DNA from: Rhizobium altiplani
Lineage (GTDB): Bacteria; Pseudomonadota; Alphaproteobacteria; Rhizobiales; Rhizobiaceae
DNA: 37,177 nt
Direction: 5' to 3'
Assembly: GCF_001542405.1 (NCBI RefSeq)
Contig: NZ_LNCD01000144.1
Location: 1 to 37,177 of the forward strand
Within the stretch, counting starts at the first letter, position 1; each line of letters begins with the position of its first letter. The notes beneath the pieces are model-generated. The model was not told the DNA's origin, searched no databases, and saw only the letters and a program-made list of their open reading frames with translations. Position numbers and translations under genes: made by a program. This document shows, one piece after another, positions 25,111-32,225 of this stretch.

Positions 25111-25947
25111 ATGCTGCATACAGCAGAGTACAAGCAGATCGGCGAAATGATTGCGTCATGTCGGGAAACTGATTTTTGTGCGCGTCTTGCCGAGTGGATC
25201 CGAACGGATGCAGCTGTCGACACGCTTACGATGGTCGTGTACCGCGGCTCTGAACCGCCAATACATCTTTACGATGACTTCAGAAATGAGACGGCCCGCG
25301 CTGGGATGATGACCTATCTGACCAGCACCTACGTCCTGAACGCCTTTTTCCAAAGGCATCAGACGGGGCTCCACTCTGGCGTCTACCGCATTCGTGACCT
25401 GGCCCCCGATGCATATCTCCAAAGCGAGCTCTACAAGGGATATGAAGTGGTCCTGTCTGAGCGTGAAGAGATTGGCTATGTCACTGAAGGCTGGCCACAG
25501 GGCCTCGAAGAGATCGATATTGCAGTCTCGTTAGGAAATTTGGTTACAGCTGAAATAGGCCTCTATCGCGCTACCGACCGAGGCGGCTTTGCGGATGAGG
25601 CGATCCGACTCTTCCAAGCAAGAATGCCGGTGATCGAGGCTGCATTCCACGCCTATTGGAGCTATTCGGAATCCCGACCTGCATCTGAAGAAGAGGCGCC
25701 TAGACCGAACGCAAGGATTGGGTTCGAAACCTTTGGTGCCTGTCTAACGTCGCGTGAACGGGAGGTCGTGACAATGATCCTGCGCGGTCACTCCTCGGAA
25801 TCGATTTCCTACAATCTCGGAATTTCAATCACCACCGTGAAGACCCATCGCAAACGCGCATACGAAAAACTGAATATTTCGACCCAAGCCGAGTTGCTTT
25901 CCCTCTTCTTGGAGCACGTTCAGTCGAACTATAACGCTCCGCATTGA
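25111..25947 (+). CDS. LuxR-family transcriptional regulator
   Basis: This regulator of about 278 residues has a clear C-terminal GerE-type helix-turn-helix: LTSREREVVTMILRGHSSES, then SYNLGISITTVKTHRKRAYE, then KLNISTQAELLSLFL. The N-terminal 200 residues do not show an autoinducer-binding or response-receiver domain that I recognise; they may sense another small molecule. The ATG at 25111 is used; a TTG at 25099 is an alternative, and neither has a strong ribosome-binding site. It is divergent from the class I/II aminotransferase gene, with palindromes between them, so that gene is the probable target. Confidence 0.86.
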   Translation: MLHTAEYKQIGEMIASCRETDFCARLAEWIRTDAAVDTLTMVVYRGSEPPIHLYDDFRNETARAGMMTYLTSTYVLNAFFQRHQTGLHSGVYRIRDLAPDAYLQSELYKGYEVVLSEREEIGYVTEGWPQGLEEIDIAVSLGNLVTAEIGLYRATDRGGFADEAIRLFQARMPVIEAAFHAYWSYSESRPASEEEAPRPNARIGFETFGACLTSREREVVTMILRGHSSESISYNLGISITTVKTHRKRAYEKLNISTQAELLSLFLEHVQSNYNAPH

Positions 25948-26142
25948 GCTGAACAGCCTACACGAAGACTACACTGTTAATTGTCGCTTCGATCTGAGCC
26001 GCATTTCCGCTTGCGCTGATCCGCGCTTCTGGACAGGCGGTCCGGTGTTTAGCCAATTTGTTTCATATCTTAGACTTCGTCGGGCTGTTTCACCACAATG
26101 ACGGCATACGTGCACTATCTCCCCGCCGGGCGGTATTTCGTT

Positions 26143-26504
26143 CTACGAGACGACGTTGCGAATGAAGCGAACGATCTTCTTCTCAACGTTGCAGTAGGAA
26201 TAGTGCTGAGCCGTGCTGTAGGTGACAAACTCGCCCGCGGCATAGTCCCGCGCCTCGCCTGGTTGGATCAAACGCAGCGCTCCTTCGACGACAAAAAGTA
26301 TTTCGTGCCATCCTTCAGGGTCCGGCTCTGCCATGCGGCCAATGGCCGAAAATGGAAATACGATCGATGTTTGCGGCTGACGTTCGAGCAGGGCTTTGCG
26401 AGGAATTCAAAAGATCCGCAAGATATTGGTTCCCATTTATCTGCTGGAGCCACCTGAAACCGAGCATTATGAGCGCTGTTCATCGATTCATGCAGTAATG
26501 CCAT
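26143..26504 (-). pseudogene. Frameshifted cupin-domain protein
   Basis: Two minus-strand frames together give one small cupin protein. The first, from an ATG at 26504, reads ARFQVAPADKWEPISCGSFE then FLAK. The second continues ALLERQPQTSIVFPFSAIGR, then MAEPDPEGWHEILFVVEGAL, and ends FVTYSTAQHYSYCNVEKKIV followed by RFIRNVVS. The join at about 26393-26395 needs one extra base; loss of one G of a GG pair would explain it. The beta-barrel motif WHEILFVVEGALRL with PGEARDYAAGEFV is typical of small cupins. It points away from nodA. A sequencing error is an alternative explanation. Confidence 0.65.
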
Positions 26505-26726
26505 TTCTGATTTGATTGGCCTTATGATATCGCGCTTCGGTCACCGAATATCCCCCTTGAGAGCCACATTGAGAACCAATGTCATCACTCGGATCTGGGA
26601 AATTTCAAGAGACTGGGCGGCCGATACGCCGCGTTCCGATTGCTGCTTGCGGCAAACTCGAGCGATAAACTTTGACGAAGGTTCGATATCTCCGAACTCC
26701 GGTCAACAGCAAATAAGAGGTCTTGT

Positions 26727-27317
26727 ATGCGCGCCGACGTGCAGTGGAAATTGCGCTGGGAAAGCGAGTTGGAACTCGCCGAACATGTCGAACTCGCCGA
26801 GTTTTTTCGAAAGACCTATGGACCAACCGGGGCCTTTAATGCAAAGCCGTTCGAGGGCAGCCAAAGCTGGGCCGGAGCAAGACCTGAGCTTCGTGCAATC
26901 ACCTATGACGCTAATGGGGTCGCGGCTCACATGGGATTGCTGCGCCGCTTCATAAAGGTTGGCACAACCGATCAGTTGGTGGCTGAGCTCGGACTATATG
27001 GTGTGCGTCCGGATCTTGAGGGTTTGGGGATAGGACATTCGATCCAAGCCATGCTTCCGGTGTTGCGCGAACTGGCTGTTCCGTTTGCTTTCGGCACGGT
27101 GCGGCCCGCATTGCAAAAACACATTGAGAGGTTCGGGCGAAACTGTCCGGTGACTGTTGTGTCGGAGATTAGCGTACGATCCACGCTGCCACACGCGCGT
27201 ACTGACTTGCCGCCCACGCGGGTCGAGGACCCACTTGTCATTATTCTGCCTGTTGGACGGCCAATCTCCGATTGGCCAGCCGGTACGACAATCGACCGGA
27301 ACGGACCGGAGCTGTGA
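26727..27317 (+). CDS. nodA: Nodulation N-acyltransferase NodA
   Basis: This 196-residue protein is of the standard NodA length and aligns from start to end with the family: VQWKLRWESELELAEHVELA, then FFRKTYGPTGAFNAKPFEGS, then SWAGARPE, VAAHMGLLRRFIKVG, AELGLYGVRPDLEGLGIGHS, RSTLPHARTDLPPTR, and the closing DWPAGTTIDRNGPEL. In the cytoplasm NodA attaches a fatty acyl chain to the de-N-acetylated non-reducing end of the chito-oligosaccharide made by NodC and NodB, giving the Nod factor core. GAGG lies about 6 bases before the ATG. No nodB or nodC follows, only a stub, and I see no good nod box in the 220 bases upstream, so its expression is uncertain. Confidence 0.97.
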   Translation: MRADVQWKLRWESELELAEHVELAEFFRKTYGPTGAFNAKPFEGSQSWAGARPELRAITYDANGVAAHMGLLRRFIKVGTTDQLVAELGLYGVRPDLEGLGIGHSIQAMLPVLRELAVPFAFGTVRPALQKHIERFGRNCPVTVVSEISVRSTLPHARTDLPPTRVEDPLVIILPVGRPISDWPAGTTIDRNGPEL

Positions 27318-27349
27318 GGCACCTCGACTGCTTACCCGAAGCGCCGAAT
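27314..27349 (+). pseudogene. nodB: 5' stub of nodB (chitooligosaccharide deacetylase)
   Basis: A GTG overlapping the nodA stop as GTGA begins a frame reading MRHLDCLPEAPN. NodB proteins start with a very similar M-K-H-L-D-Y...E-x-P segment, and nodB normally starts at this exact overlap after nodA. After about 12 codons the match ends: no TFDDGP catalytic motif follows. The frame runs on into a decayed nodD piece. This is best explained by recombination that removed nodB and nodC. Confidence 0.6.
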
Positions 27350-27429
27350 GCCCGTTGGCAAACTTACGCAGTCCCACGCACATTGAAATTCTGGCGATCG
27401 GGATTTGGTCACCCGTCTGTCGAAGAAAC

Positions 27430-27560
27430 CTGCGGTTCAAAGGACTTTGATCTAAATCTCCCGGTCGTGTTCGATGCTTTGATGACCGAGCCAAACTCAC
27501 TGCGGCCCGCAGATCAATCTCAGTTAGCCGGCGAAGAGGGCGGTTTACTGTCGCGGAAAG
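27430..27560 (+). pseudogene. nodD: Decayed 5' fragment of a nodD copy
   Basis: The stretch aligns base by base with the first 100 or so bases of the intact nodD of this window, for example GATCTAAATCTC, GTCGTGTTCGA and GCTTTGATGA. The start codon has become CTG, one base is inserted after GGA, and small deletions follow, so no NodD-like product is possible. Pieces of FDLNLPVVFDALMTE are still readable. It is oriented on the plus strand, downstream of nodA, and similarity fades after about 27540. It shows that a second nodD once lay here. Confidence 0.8.
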
Positions 27561-27692
27561 TCGAATGTTGCCGCACGTTGAAGGGAATCGAGGATGCGTA
27601 ATCACAACTCGGAATGCACGAGCACACAGCTAGATCACCGGCTTGGTCATTGAACCAGCATGACCGAGCAGCAGGATTGAGCCTGGAGATGC

Positions 27693-28709
27693 ATGATGGA
27701 AAATAGCGCTGAGAATACCGTTTTTCGATATCGTGGCTCGACGTTCGATAGCATGATCGAATCCCTCGGAGCGGTTTTCGGCACATTCGACGCCGATCTC
27801 GTCGGTCGTACTCGGGACTTCTATTGGGCGCTCGATCTTGCGGGGTGTGAAAACGCAACATTGATTACCGGTCACCATCAGACCGGGTTTCAGTTCCGCG
27901 CTCAGTGGTGTTCTGAAGCTACAGAGCATCTATCGATCGTGGTGCCTCGCAGAGGCGGCATGGGTGTCACGTACGGTTCGCGCATGGCTGAGGCCCGGGA
28001 AGAGAAATTGCTTCTTTACAGGAATTTCGAACTAGATAGCATTTCTATACAAGGGCAATCCAATTTAATAGATGAGCTGGTGCTTAATTGGTCTTTGATC
28101 CAACGGACCATTGGCGAAACTTTCGATATCCCGTTTAGCGGCTCGCTCGACCTGTTGCCCGAAGTCGACCTTTCAACGCCAGTTGGCCGGACAATCGGCA
28201 ATCTCACGGAAGCGATTATCGACGGAATACGTGATAATGGTCCCCTTTGTCAGAGTCCCATAGCCACGGCTCATATTACGCAGGCGCTAGCCGATGTCGT
28301 AATACGGATGGTGCCTCATCGGTTATCGCATCTGCTGGATAAGAAGCCACACATGATTGCTCCCGGCCACGTCCGCCGTGGGATCGAGTTCATGTGTGCC
28401 AATGTTAACCAGCCGATTACAATGCCAATGGTGGCAGATGCAGCGGGTGTTTCCACCAGGGCACTCGAAGCAGGTTTTCGTGCTTTCAAGAATACAACGC
28501 CGGCAGCTTATCTACAGATGCTTCGGCTCCGGGCAGCGCGCGAGGACCTGCTCGATCCAGAAAACCGCATGCTCATGAAGGAAATCTGCCTGAAATGGGG
28601 GTTCTTTCAATTCGGAAGATTCGCCGCAGTTTATAGGGCGCACTATGGAGAAAATCCCTCCGAAACAAGGAGACGGGTCTGCGGATCAAATTCTCGTAGG
28701 TCCTTCTGA
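27693..28709 (+). CDS. AraC-family transcriptional regulator
   Basis: This 338-residue regulator has two helix-turn-helix units in its last 100 residues: GHVRRGIEFMCANVNQPITM then VADAAGVSTRALEAGFRAFK, and the second near EICLKWGFFQFGRFAAVYRA followed by HYGENPSETRRR. The N-terminal 220 residues match the AraC_binding_2-like arm found in catabolic regulators (weak, by pattern). Two ATGs in tandem (27693, 27696) are possible starts; GGAG is 4 or 7 bases away, which slightly favours the second. It lies between nodA and a fatty-acid-hydroxylase family gene, so a role in symbiosis gene control is possible but unproven. Confidence 0.9.
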   Translation: MMENSAENTVFRYRGSTFDSMIESLGAVFGTFDADLVGRTRDFYWALDLAGCENATLITGHHQTGFQFRAQWCSEATEHLSIVVPRRGGMGVTYGSRMAEAREEKLLLYRNFELDSISIQGQSNLIDELVLNWSLIQRTIGETFDIPFSGSLDLLPEVDLSTPVGRTIGNLTEAIIDGIRDNGPLCQSPIATAHITQALADVVIRMVPHRLSHLLDKKPHMIAPGHVRRGIEFMCANVNQPITMPMVADAAGVSTRALEAGFRAFKNTTPAAYLQMLRLRAAREDLLDPENRMLMKEICLKWGFFQFGRFAAVYRAHYGENPSETRRRVCGSNSRRSF

Positions 28710-28985
28710 CAAGCGAATTGACGAAGGCGCTGGCGCGATTAACGGCAGAACCGGTCTGTGCAAGCCGGATGATGGCATCACATTGATAAGTCTCTGGGCG
28801 GATGATTGCCTCTAGCTTCCCCTCCTCAGCATCCGTCCGGTTCAGCCGCTTAATGTGATCGGCCAATTTGTCCTGCGGCCTGACCTGTTGCGCCTGACAG
28901 TAGTGCGGCAGACCGGACTCGGATCAGAGTTGCTGCGCGACCCCCAACGATAGAAACGGCAACTTAACAAGCAGCGCTTTGCGCT
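28710..28985. other. Gap between convergent genes
   Basis: These 276 bases separate the 3' ends of the AraC regulator and the fatty-acid-hydroxylase family gene. A minus-strand frame starting at 28866 (MADHIKRLNRTDAEEGKLEA, later YQCDAIIRLAQTGSAVNRAS) faintly resembles a CsoR/FrmR-type small repressor. It runs into the AraC coding region and lacks a ribosome-binding site, so I do not call it a gene. No terminator hairpin is evident. Confidence 0.3.
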
Positions 28986-29906
28986 CTAAATTGCAGAACT
29001 CCTGTCCGAATGAATGGGACCATCTCTCTCTACCGCGTTCAATCCTCCAGTTTTAATTCCCTGTGTACCACTTCCGGCTTTAGCTTTGCGCCAGCGGCGT
29101 TGATCAAACGGGAACATAATGAAGTCGCGTACGGTGAGCGGTTCGGGCTGATTTCGCATGCCAACTTCCGGCCACTCATTCGTTTTCGGCCAGTATGCAG
29201 TACGGAAAATCGTGTCCCAAACGGTTGTAAAGAAGCCATAGTTTTTATGCCGGTGGTGGAATTCCGTGGAGTGATGAATACGATGGAATTTATTATCGCC
29301 GATGAGGTACCGAAGTGGCCCCAAATTAAAGCGTGTGCTAGAGTGGGAAAGATGGGCCTGAAAGGTAATCAGCGCCATGGCAGCAACGGGCACGACGCCT
29401 GATTCGAAGTGAATTAGCGCGAGTGGGAGTGCTACAAACGCCGCGTAAACAAATGGCTCGGAAATATGGTGGTTGCAATTCCACGCCGTCAGTTCGCGGA
29501 TTGAATGATGGGTCGCGTGCAGGCGCCACAGAAATGGAACGGCGTGCTGAGCACGGTGCATCCAGTAGTAAAAGAAGTCACCAGCAATCGCGACTAGAAC
29601 GCCCGAAAGGACGGCGAAGCCAGTATTGGCGATCGGGTTATTAGAGTGAAGCAACGCACCAAAATTGATCGTTACGAGCGGCTTAACCCCCAACCATTTC
29701 AAACCCAAAGCGTAGAAGTGCCAAATTAAAGTGCCGCATCCGATACGGATAATCCAATTCCGCGCACCGCGAATGTACGAGGCAAAGCTGTATCGGTAAG
29801 CCGGAAAGATCACCTCGAGCACAACGCATGCGGTAGCGAAAATCGCAACCAATTTAAACGCTTTGACGAAGAGCTGGGCCATTTCCCCAACATCGAGAAC
29901 GTGCAT
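28986..29906 (-). CDS. Fatty-acid hydroxylase / sterol desaturase superfamily membrane protein under a nod box
   Basis: A 306-residue integral membrane di-iron oxygenase. Histidine clusters are HRAQH at 117-121, HATHH at 130-134, HLSH at 185-188, HRIHH at 208-212 and HHRH at 217-220, which is the FA_hydroxylase (PF04116) pattern. Several hydrophobic segments lie between about 15 and 115. FTTVWDTIFRTAY is the usual motif after the last cluster. The ATG at 29906 is chosen because GGAG precedes it by about 9 bases and the nod box lies at 29962-30009. The frame stays open upstream to 30194, but that would run through the promoter element. The family hydroxylates or desaturates lipids and sterols with O2. 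Expression with the Nod-factor genes suggests modification of an acyl chain or envelope lipid during nodulation, which is inference. Confidence 0.9.
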   Translation of the reverse strand: MHVLDVGEMAQLFVKAFKLVAIFATACVVLEVIFPAYRYSFASYIRGARNWIIRIGCGTLIWHFYALGLKWLGVKPLVTINFGALLHSNNPIANTGFAVLSGVLVAIAGDFFYYWMHRAQHAVPFLWRLHATHHSIRELTAWNCNHHISEPFVYAAFVALPLALIHFESGVVPVAAMALITFQAHLSHSSTRFNLGPLRYLIGDNKFHRIHHSTEFHHRHKNYGFFTTVWDTIFRTAYWPKTNEWPEVGMRNQPEPLTVRDFIMFPFDQRRWRKAKAGSGTQGIKTGGLNAVERDGPIHSDRSSAI

Positions 29907-29961
29907 TTTGATTGCTCCGAAGAATTGGCGAACAACAAAATGCACTATGCGGAATTTACCT

Positions 29962-30009
29962 AGATTGCAAAATCGATTGTTTGGATGATGAGTATCCATC
30001 TCCCAAATG
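29962..30009 (-). promoter_or_regulatory. nod box ahead of the fatty-acid-hydroxylase family gene
   Basis: Read on the minus strand, the core is ATCCAAACAATCGATTTTGC followed by AATCT, one base off the canonical ATTTTACCAATC end plus a shortened C run. The 5' half has GGATA six bases before the core, matching the position of the GATG half-site, while the outermost ATCCAY is poorly kept. It ends about 55 bases before the ATG at 29906, leaving room for a transcription start roughly 25-30 bases past the box. Confidence 0.8.
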
Positions 30010-30271
30010 ATTCTCTCCACTCCATTGACAGGAATGACCCGTTCTTCGGACGGCTCTCTCGCAAATGTGCTGATTGAGATCGCCCAGTGTTCTCGCGTCA
30101 GATCCTCACGGCCTGCATGGATCACTTGGACTGCCGCAGGGCCAAGCTGCAAGGGTAATTGCTTTGGTTTATTCGACGTTTGGATGTATCTCATGACATC
30201 AATTAATTACCCAATGGTCCGATGAAGGGTAAATAGGTTTCGCTGAGACGCTCAATCACAAGGGGTATCTG

Positions 30272-30559
30272 CTACGGTTCGGACCAATTGGTCTCGACCC
30301 GCCTTCTCGTGCCCTGTTTGATGCCATTCCGAGCGAAGAGTTTGCTCTCGAGCGCATCGTCAGCAAGGTCCCCAGGCAACGGCCAGTTTAACCCAACCGC
30401 CGCTGCGCGCTGCAGATTATACTGCACCGTGCTTCGCGCAATTCCCAACAGGACGGCAATCTCACGCGAGCTGGTTCCGCTTGCTGCAAGTCGCAGCATT
30501 TGTCGCAAATGTCTCATGGTCAGCCTTGTCTTTGCCGGCAACAAAATCCCCTCGTTCAT
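30272..30559 (-). mobile_element. istA: Truncated IS21-family transposase IstA (N-terminal part)
   Basis: The frame reads MNEGILLPAKTRLTMRHLRQ, then MLRLAASGTSSREIAVLLGI and ARSTVQYNLQRAAAVGLNWP, followed by LPGDLADDALESKLF and RRRVETNW. This is the helix-turn-helix N-terminus of IstA, normally over 450 residues. It stops after about 95 residues, exactly where the family continues with the catalytic domain, so the element is truncated. The ATG at 30559 is a plausible start; the frame extends upstream into the terminal repeats. No istB is seen. Confidence 0.8.
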
Positions 30560-30617
30560 CGCGAGGTATTTGATGCCAAAGTTGCTGACCAGGGAGTGAT
30601 CTTCAGTGCCGAAAACT

Positions 30618-30697
30618 GGCCGGTCTTTGATCGGAACGGTGGCCGGCTTCAAATCGGAATGGCGGCCGGTCTTTGATCGGAATGCCGGCCGGCTTCA
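30618..30697. repeat. Multiple terminal repeats of the IS21-type element
   Basis: A 19-base unit, GGCCGGTCTTTGATCGGAA, occurs at 30618-30636 and again at 30664-30682. Between and after these a second unit, GGCCGGCTTCA, occurs at 30641-30651 and 30687-30697. The spacing of both pairs is 46 bases, so this is a near-tandem 46-base arrangement. IS21 elements carry such repeated transposase-binding sites at their ends, and istA begins just inside. The right-hand end of the element was not found. Confidence 0.8.
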
Positions 30698-31187
30698 CGT
30701 CGCAATCTGGAGGGTTATGTGAGGTCGCATATACAATGCGGAAAATGCTCGATATGAAACGCAGTCTTGCGTTCGAATGGCTGGGGAAATCAAGCCGGTT
30801 CTTTCGGAGATGGATTAGTTCGATTCTGGATATGATATCCCGCTCTGCCACCCCGCATCCTGGAATTCGCTGTCCGGCTTGATCTTTCCAGGCCGCGGCA
30901 TCCGGAACCTGCCGGGTCTATCGAAGAAATGGTTTCCTTGGTTGCCGATCGCCTCCATATACTCTGGCGTGTCCTTGCGGATTAAACGGGATCAGATGAT
31001 TACAGATCACGCGAACTCACCGGAATGTCAGAGCACTGCGATCTCGACAGATGTCCCATTCATGATCGTGGTGGCCGCAAGGCTGGGCGGGGAGCGGACA
31101 AGCGCACCCGCGGCATTGGGGCTGCTCCACCGGCAACGGTGCCATACCAACATTTTTGCAGTTCAGTCGCCCGACGAAGTTTTCAGA
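30698..31187. other. Gap between the IS21 end and nodD
   Basis: No gene is supported in these 490 bases. Short open frames (up to about 125 codons at 30879-31256, plus strand) overlap the nodD 3' end and lack a ribosome-binding site or family resemblance. The sequence may be leftover from the IS insertion or from the original region downstream of nodD. Confidence 0.4.
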
Positions 31188-32165
31188 TCAGAGATGAGCT
31201 GGACAACATTCGTGCTGGTCCTGGTTGATGAGGGGCTCGGCAGCTACAAGCGGTGATGTCATACGGGCCGCTTCCTGGAATAGCATGTCGCGCATCCAGA
31301 CGCTTGCCGGATCACTATTGTGAAGCGCATGCCATTGCACGGCCTCGGTGAAGGGAAGATGTTGTGGCAGCGGAAGGTCGACAATTCGAAGGGGTATTGT
31401 TTTTGCTAAATGCTGCGCCAGCCGTAAGGGCATGGTTCCTATACGGTCAGTGTTGGACAGCACGGGCGCAATCATGCTGAAGCCGTGTACCACGACGTCG
31501 ATGCGTCTCTTGCGACCGTGCTCGCGCAAATACCATTCCTCGAGGCCTGGCCTCCGAAAACTTCCGAACTTAGCGACAACGTGCCCCATCGACATGTATC
31601 TCTCGAATGTAAGTGGCTCTGCCAGCTGCTTGTTCGAGCGACAGCCTACGCACACGTGTAAATCGTCGAAAAGCCTCGCATGAGGATGGGCATTCGACAT
31701 GAATATTTCCGGCAATATGAGAAGATCGACGTCGCCGCGCTGGAGAAGATCTTCATTGTGGTCGGCGGGAGGGAAAAATTCGAAGCTGACGCCGGGAGCT
31801 TGCCGCGCCACACGCTCCACAACTTTTTCAAAAAATACAAGAGTGACGTAATCGGAAAGCGCGATTTTGAAGCGACGATCCGATTGGGCCGGATCAAACG
31901 GCTGCCAGGAAATAATAGAGAGCTGAACTTGCAGCAGAGCCTCGCGCACCGCAGGTGCAATACCTTCCGCCCGCGCCGTCGGGATAAATTCGCGGCCCGT
32001 CATCGTAAACAGCTCATCTTGGAAATAGGCGCGCAACCGGGCGACAGCCGCGCTCATGGCCGGCTGACTGAGATTGATGCTGTGCGCCGCCGCCGTGAGC
32101 TTACGCTCAGTCATCAAAGCGTCGAACACGACTAGGAGATTTAGATCAAGTCCCTTAAACCGCAT
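31188..32165 (-). CDS. nodD: LysR-type nodulation regulator NodD
   Basis: This 325-residue protein matches NodD throughout. The N-terminus is MRFKGLDLNLLVVFDALMTE then LTAAAHSINLSQPAMSAAVA (helix-turn-helix). QSDRRFKIALSDYVTLVFFE, LFDDLHVCVGCRSNKQLAEP, YMSMGHVVAKFG, LPFTEAVQWHALHNSDPASV and WMRDMLFQEAARM follow. NodD binds nod boxes and, with a plant flavonoid, activates nod genes. The last 20 residues (AAEPLINQDQHECCPAHL) extend past the usual end and could be variation or a 3' recombination effect. The start at 32165 agrees with the family. A degenerate nod-box-like element lies 13 bases upstream, facing away. It is the probable activator of the two nod-box genes in this window. Confidence 0.96.
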   Translation of the reverse strand: MRFKGLDLNLLVVFDALMTERKLTAAAHSINLSQPAMSAAVARLRAYFQDELFTMTGREFIPTARAEGIAPAVREALLQVQLSIISWQPFDPAQSDRRFKIALSDYVTLVFFEKVVERVARQAPGVSFEFFPPADHNEDLLQRGDVDLLILPEIFMSNAHPHARLFDDLHVCVGCRSNKQLAEPLTFERYMSMGHVVAKFGSFRRPGLEEWYLREHGRKRRIDVVVHGFSMIAPVLSNTDRIGTMPLRLAQHLAKTIPLRIVDLPLPQHLPFTEAVQWHALHNSDPASVWMRDMLFQEAARMTSPLVAAEPLINQDQHECCPAHL

Positions 32166-32177
32166 GTCTCTCTATCT

Positions 32178-32225
32178 ATCCATAGCGTGGATCTATGCTC
32201 CCCAAACCCAACAGCATTCTTCATT
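32178..32225 (+). promoter_or_regulatory. Degenerate nod-box-like element divergent from nodD
   Basis: On the plus strand, ATCCATAGCGTGGATC at 32178-32193 fits the 5' half of the nod box (ATCCAY...GATG) very well, and CCCCAAAC six bases on fits the start of the 3' half. The rest (CCAACAGCATTC) has lost the AATCGATTTTACC core. In many rhizobia a nod box lies exactly here, between nodD and a divergent nodABC operon. No nod gene follows on the plus strand, so the element is probably a relic, perhaps still bound by NodD for its own control. Confidence 0.55.

Noticed and set aside
26470..26520. Candidate nod box for nodA near the ATCGATTCATGCAG sequence
   Set aside because: The conserved AAACAATCRATTTTACC core is absent and spacing of half-sites does not fit.
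28573..28866. Minus-strand frame faintly like a CsoR/FrmR-type metal or formaldehyde repressor
   Set aside because: It runs 137 bases into the AraC coding region, has no ribosome-binding site, and only about 50 residues show a weak pattern.
29904..30194. Longer start (402 residues) for the fatty-acid-hydroxylase family gene
   Set aside because: The extension runs through the nod box and lacks hydrophobic or family character; the ATG at 29906 has a good ribosome-binding site.
30618..30697. CRISPR-like spaced repeats
   Set aside because: There are only two copies of each unit, next to a truncated istA, which is the usual layout of an IS21 end.
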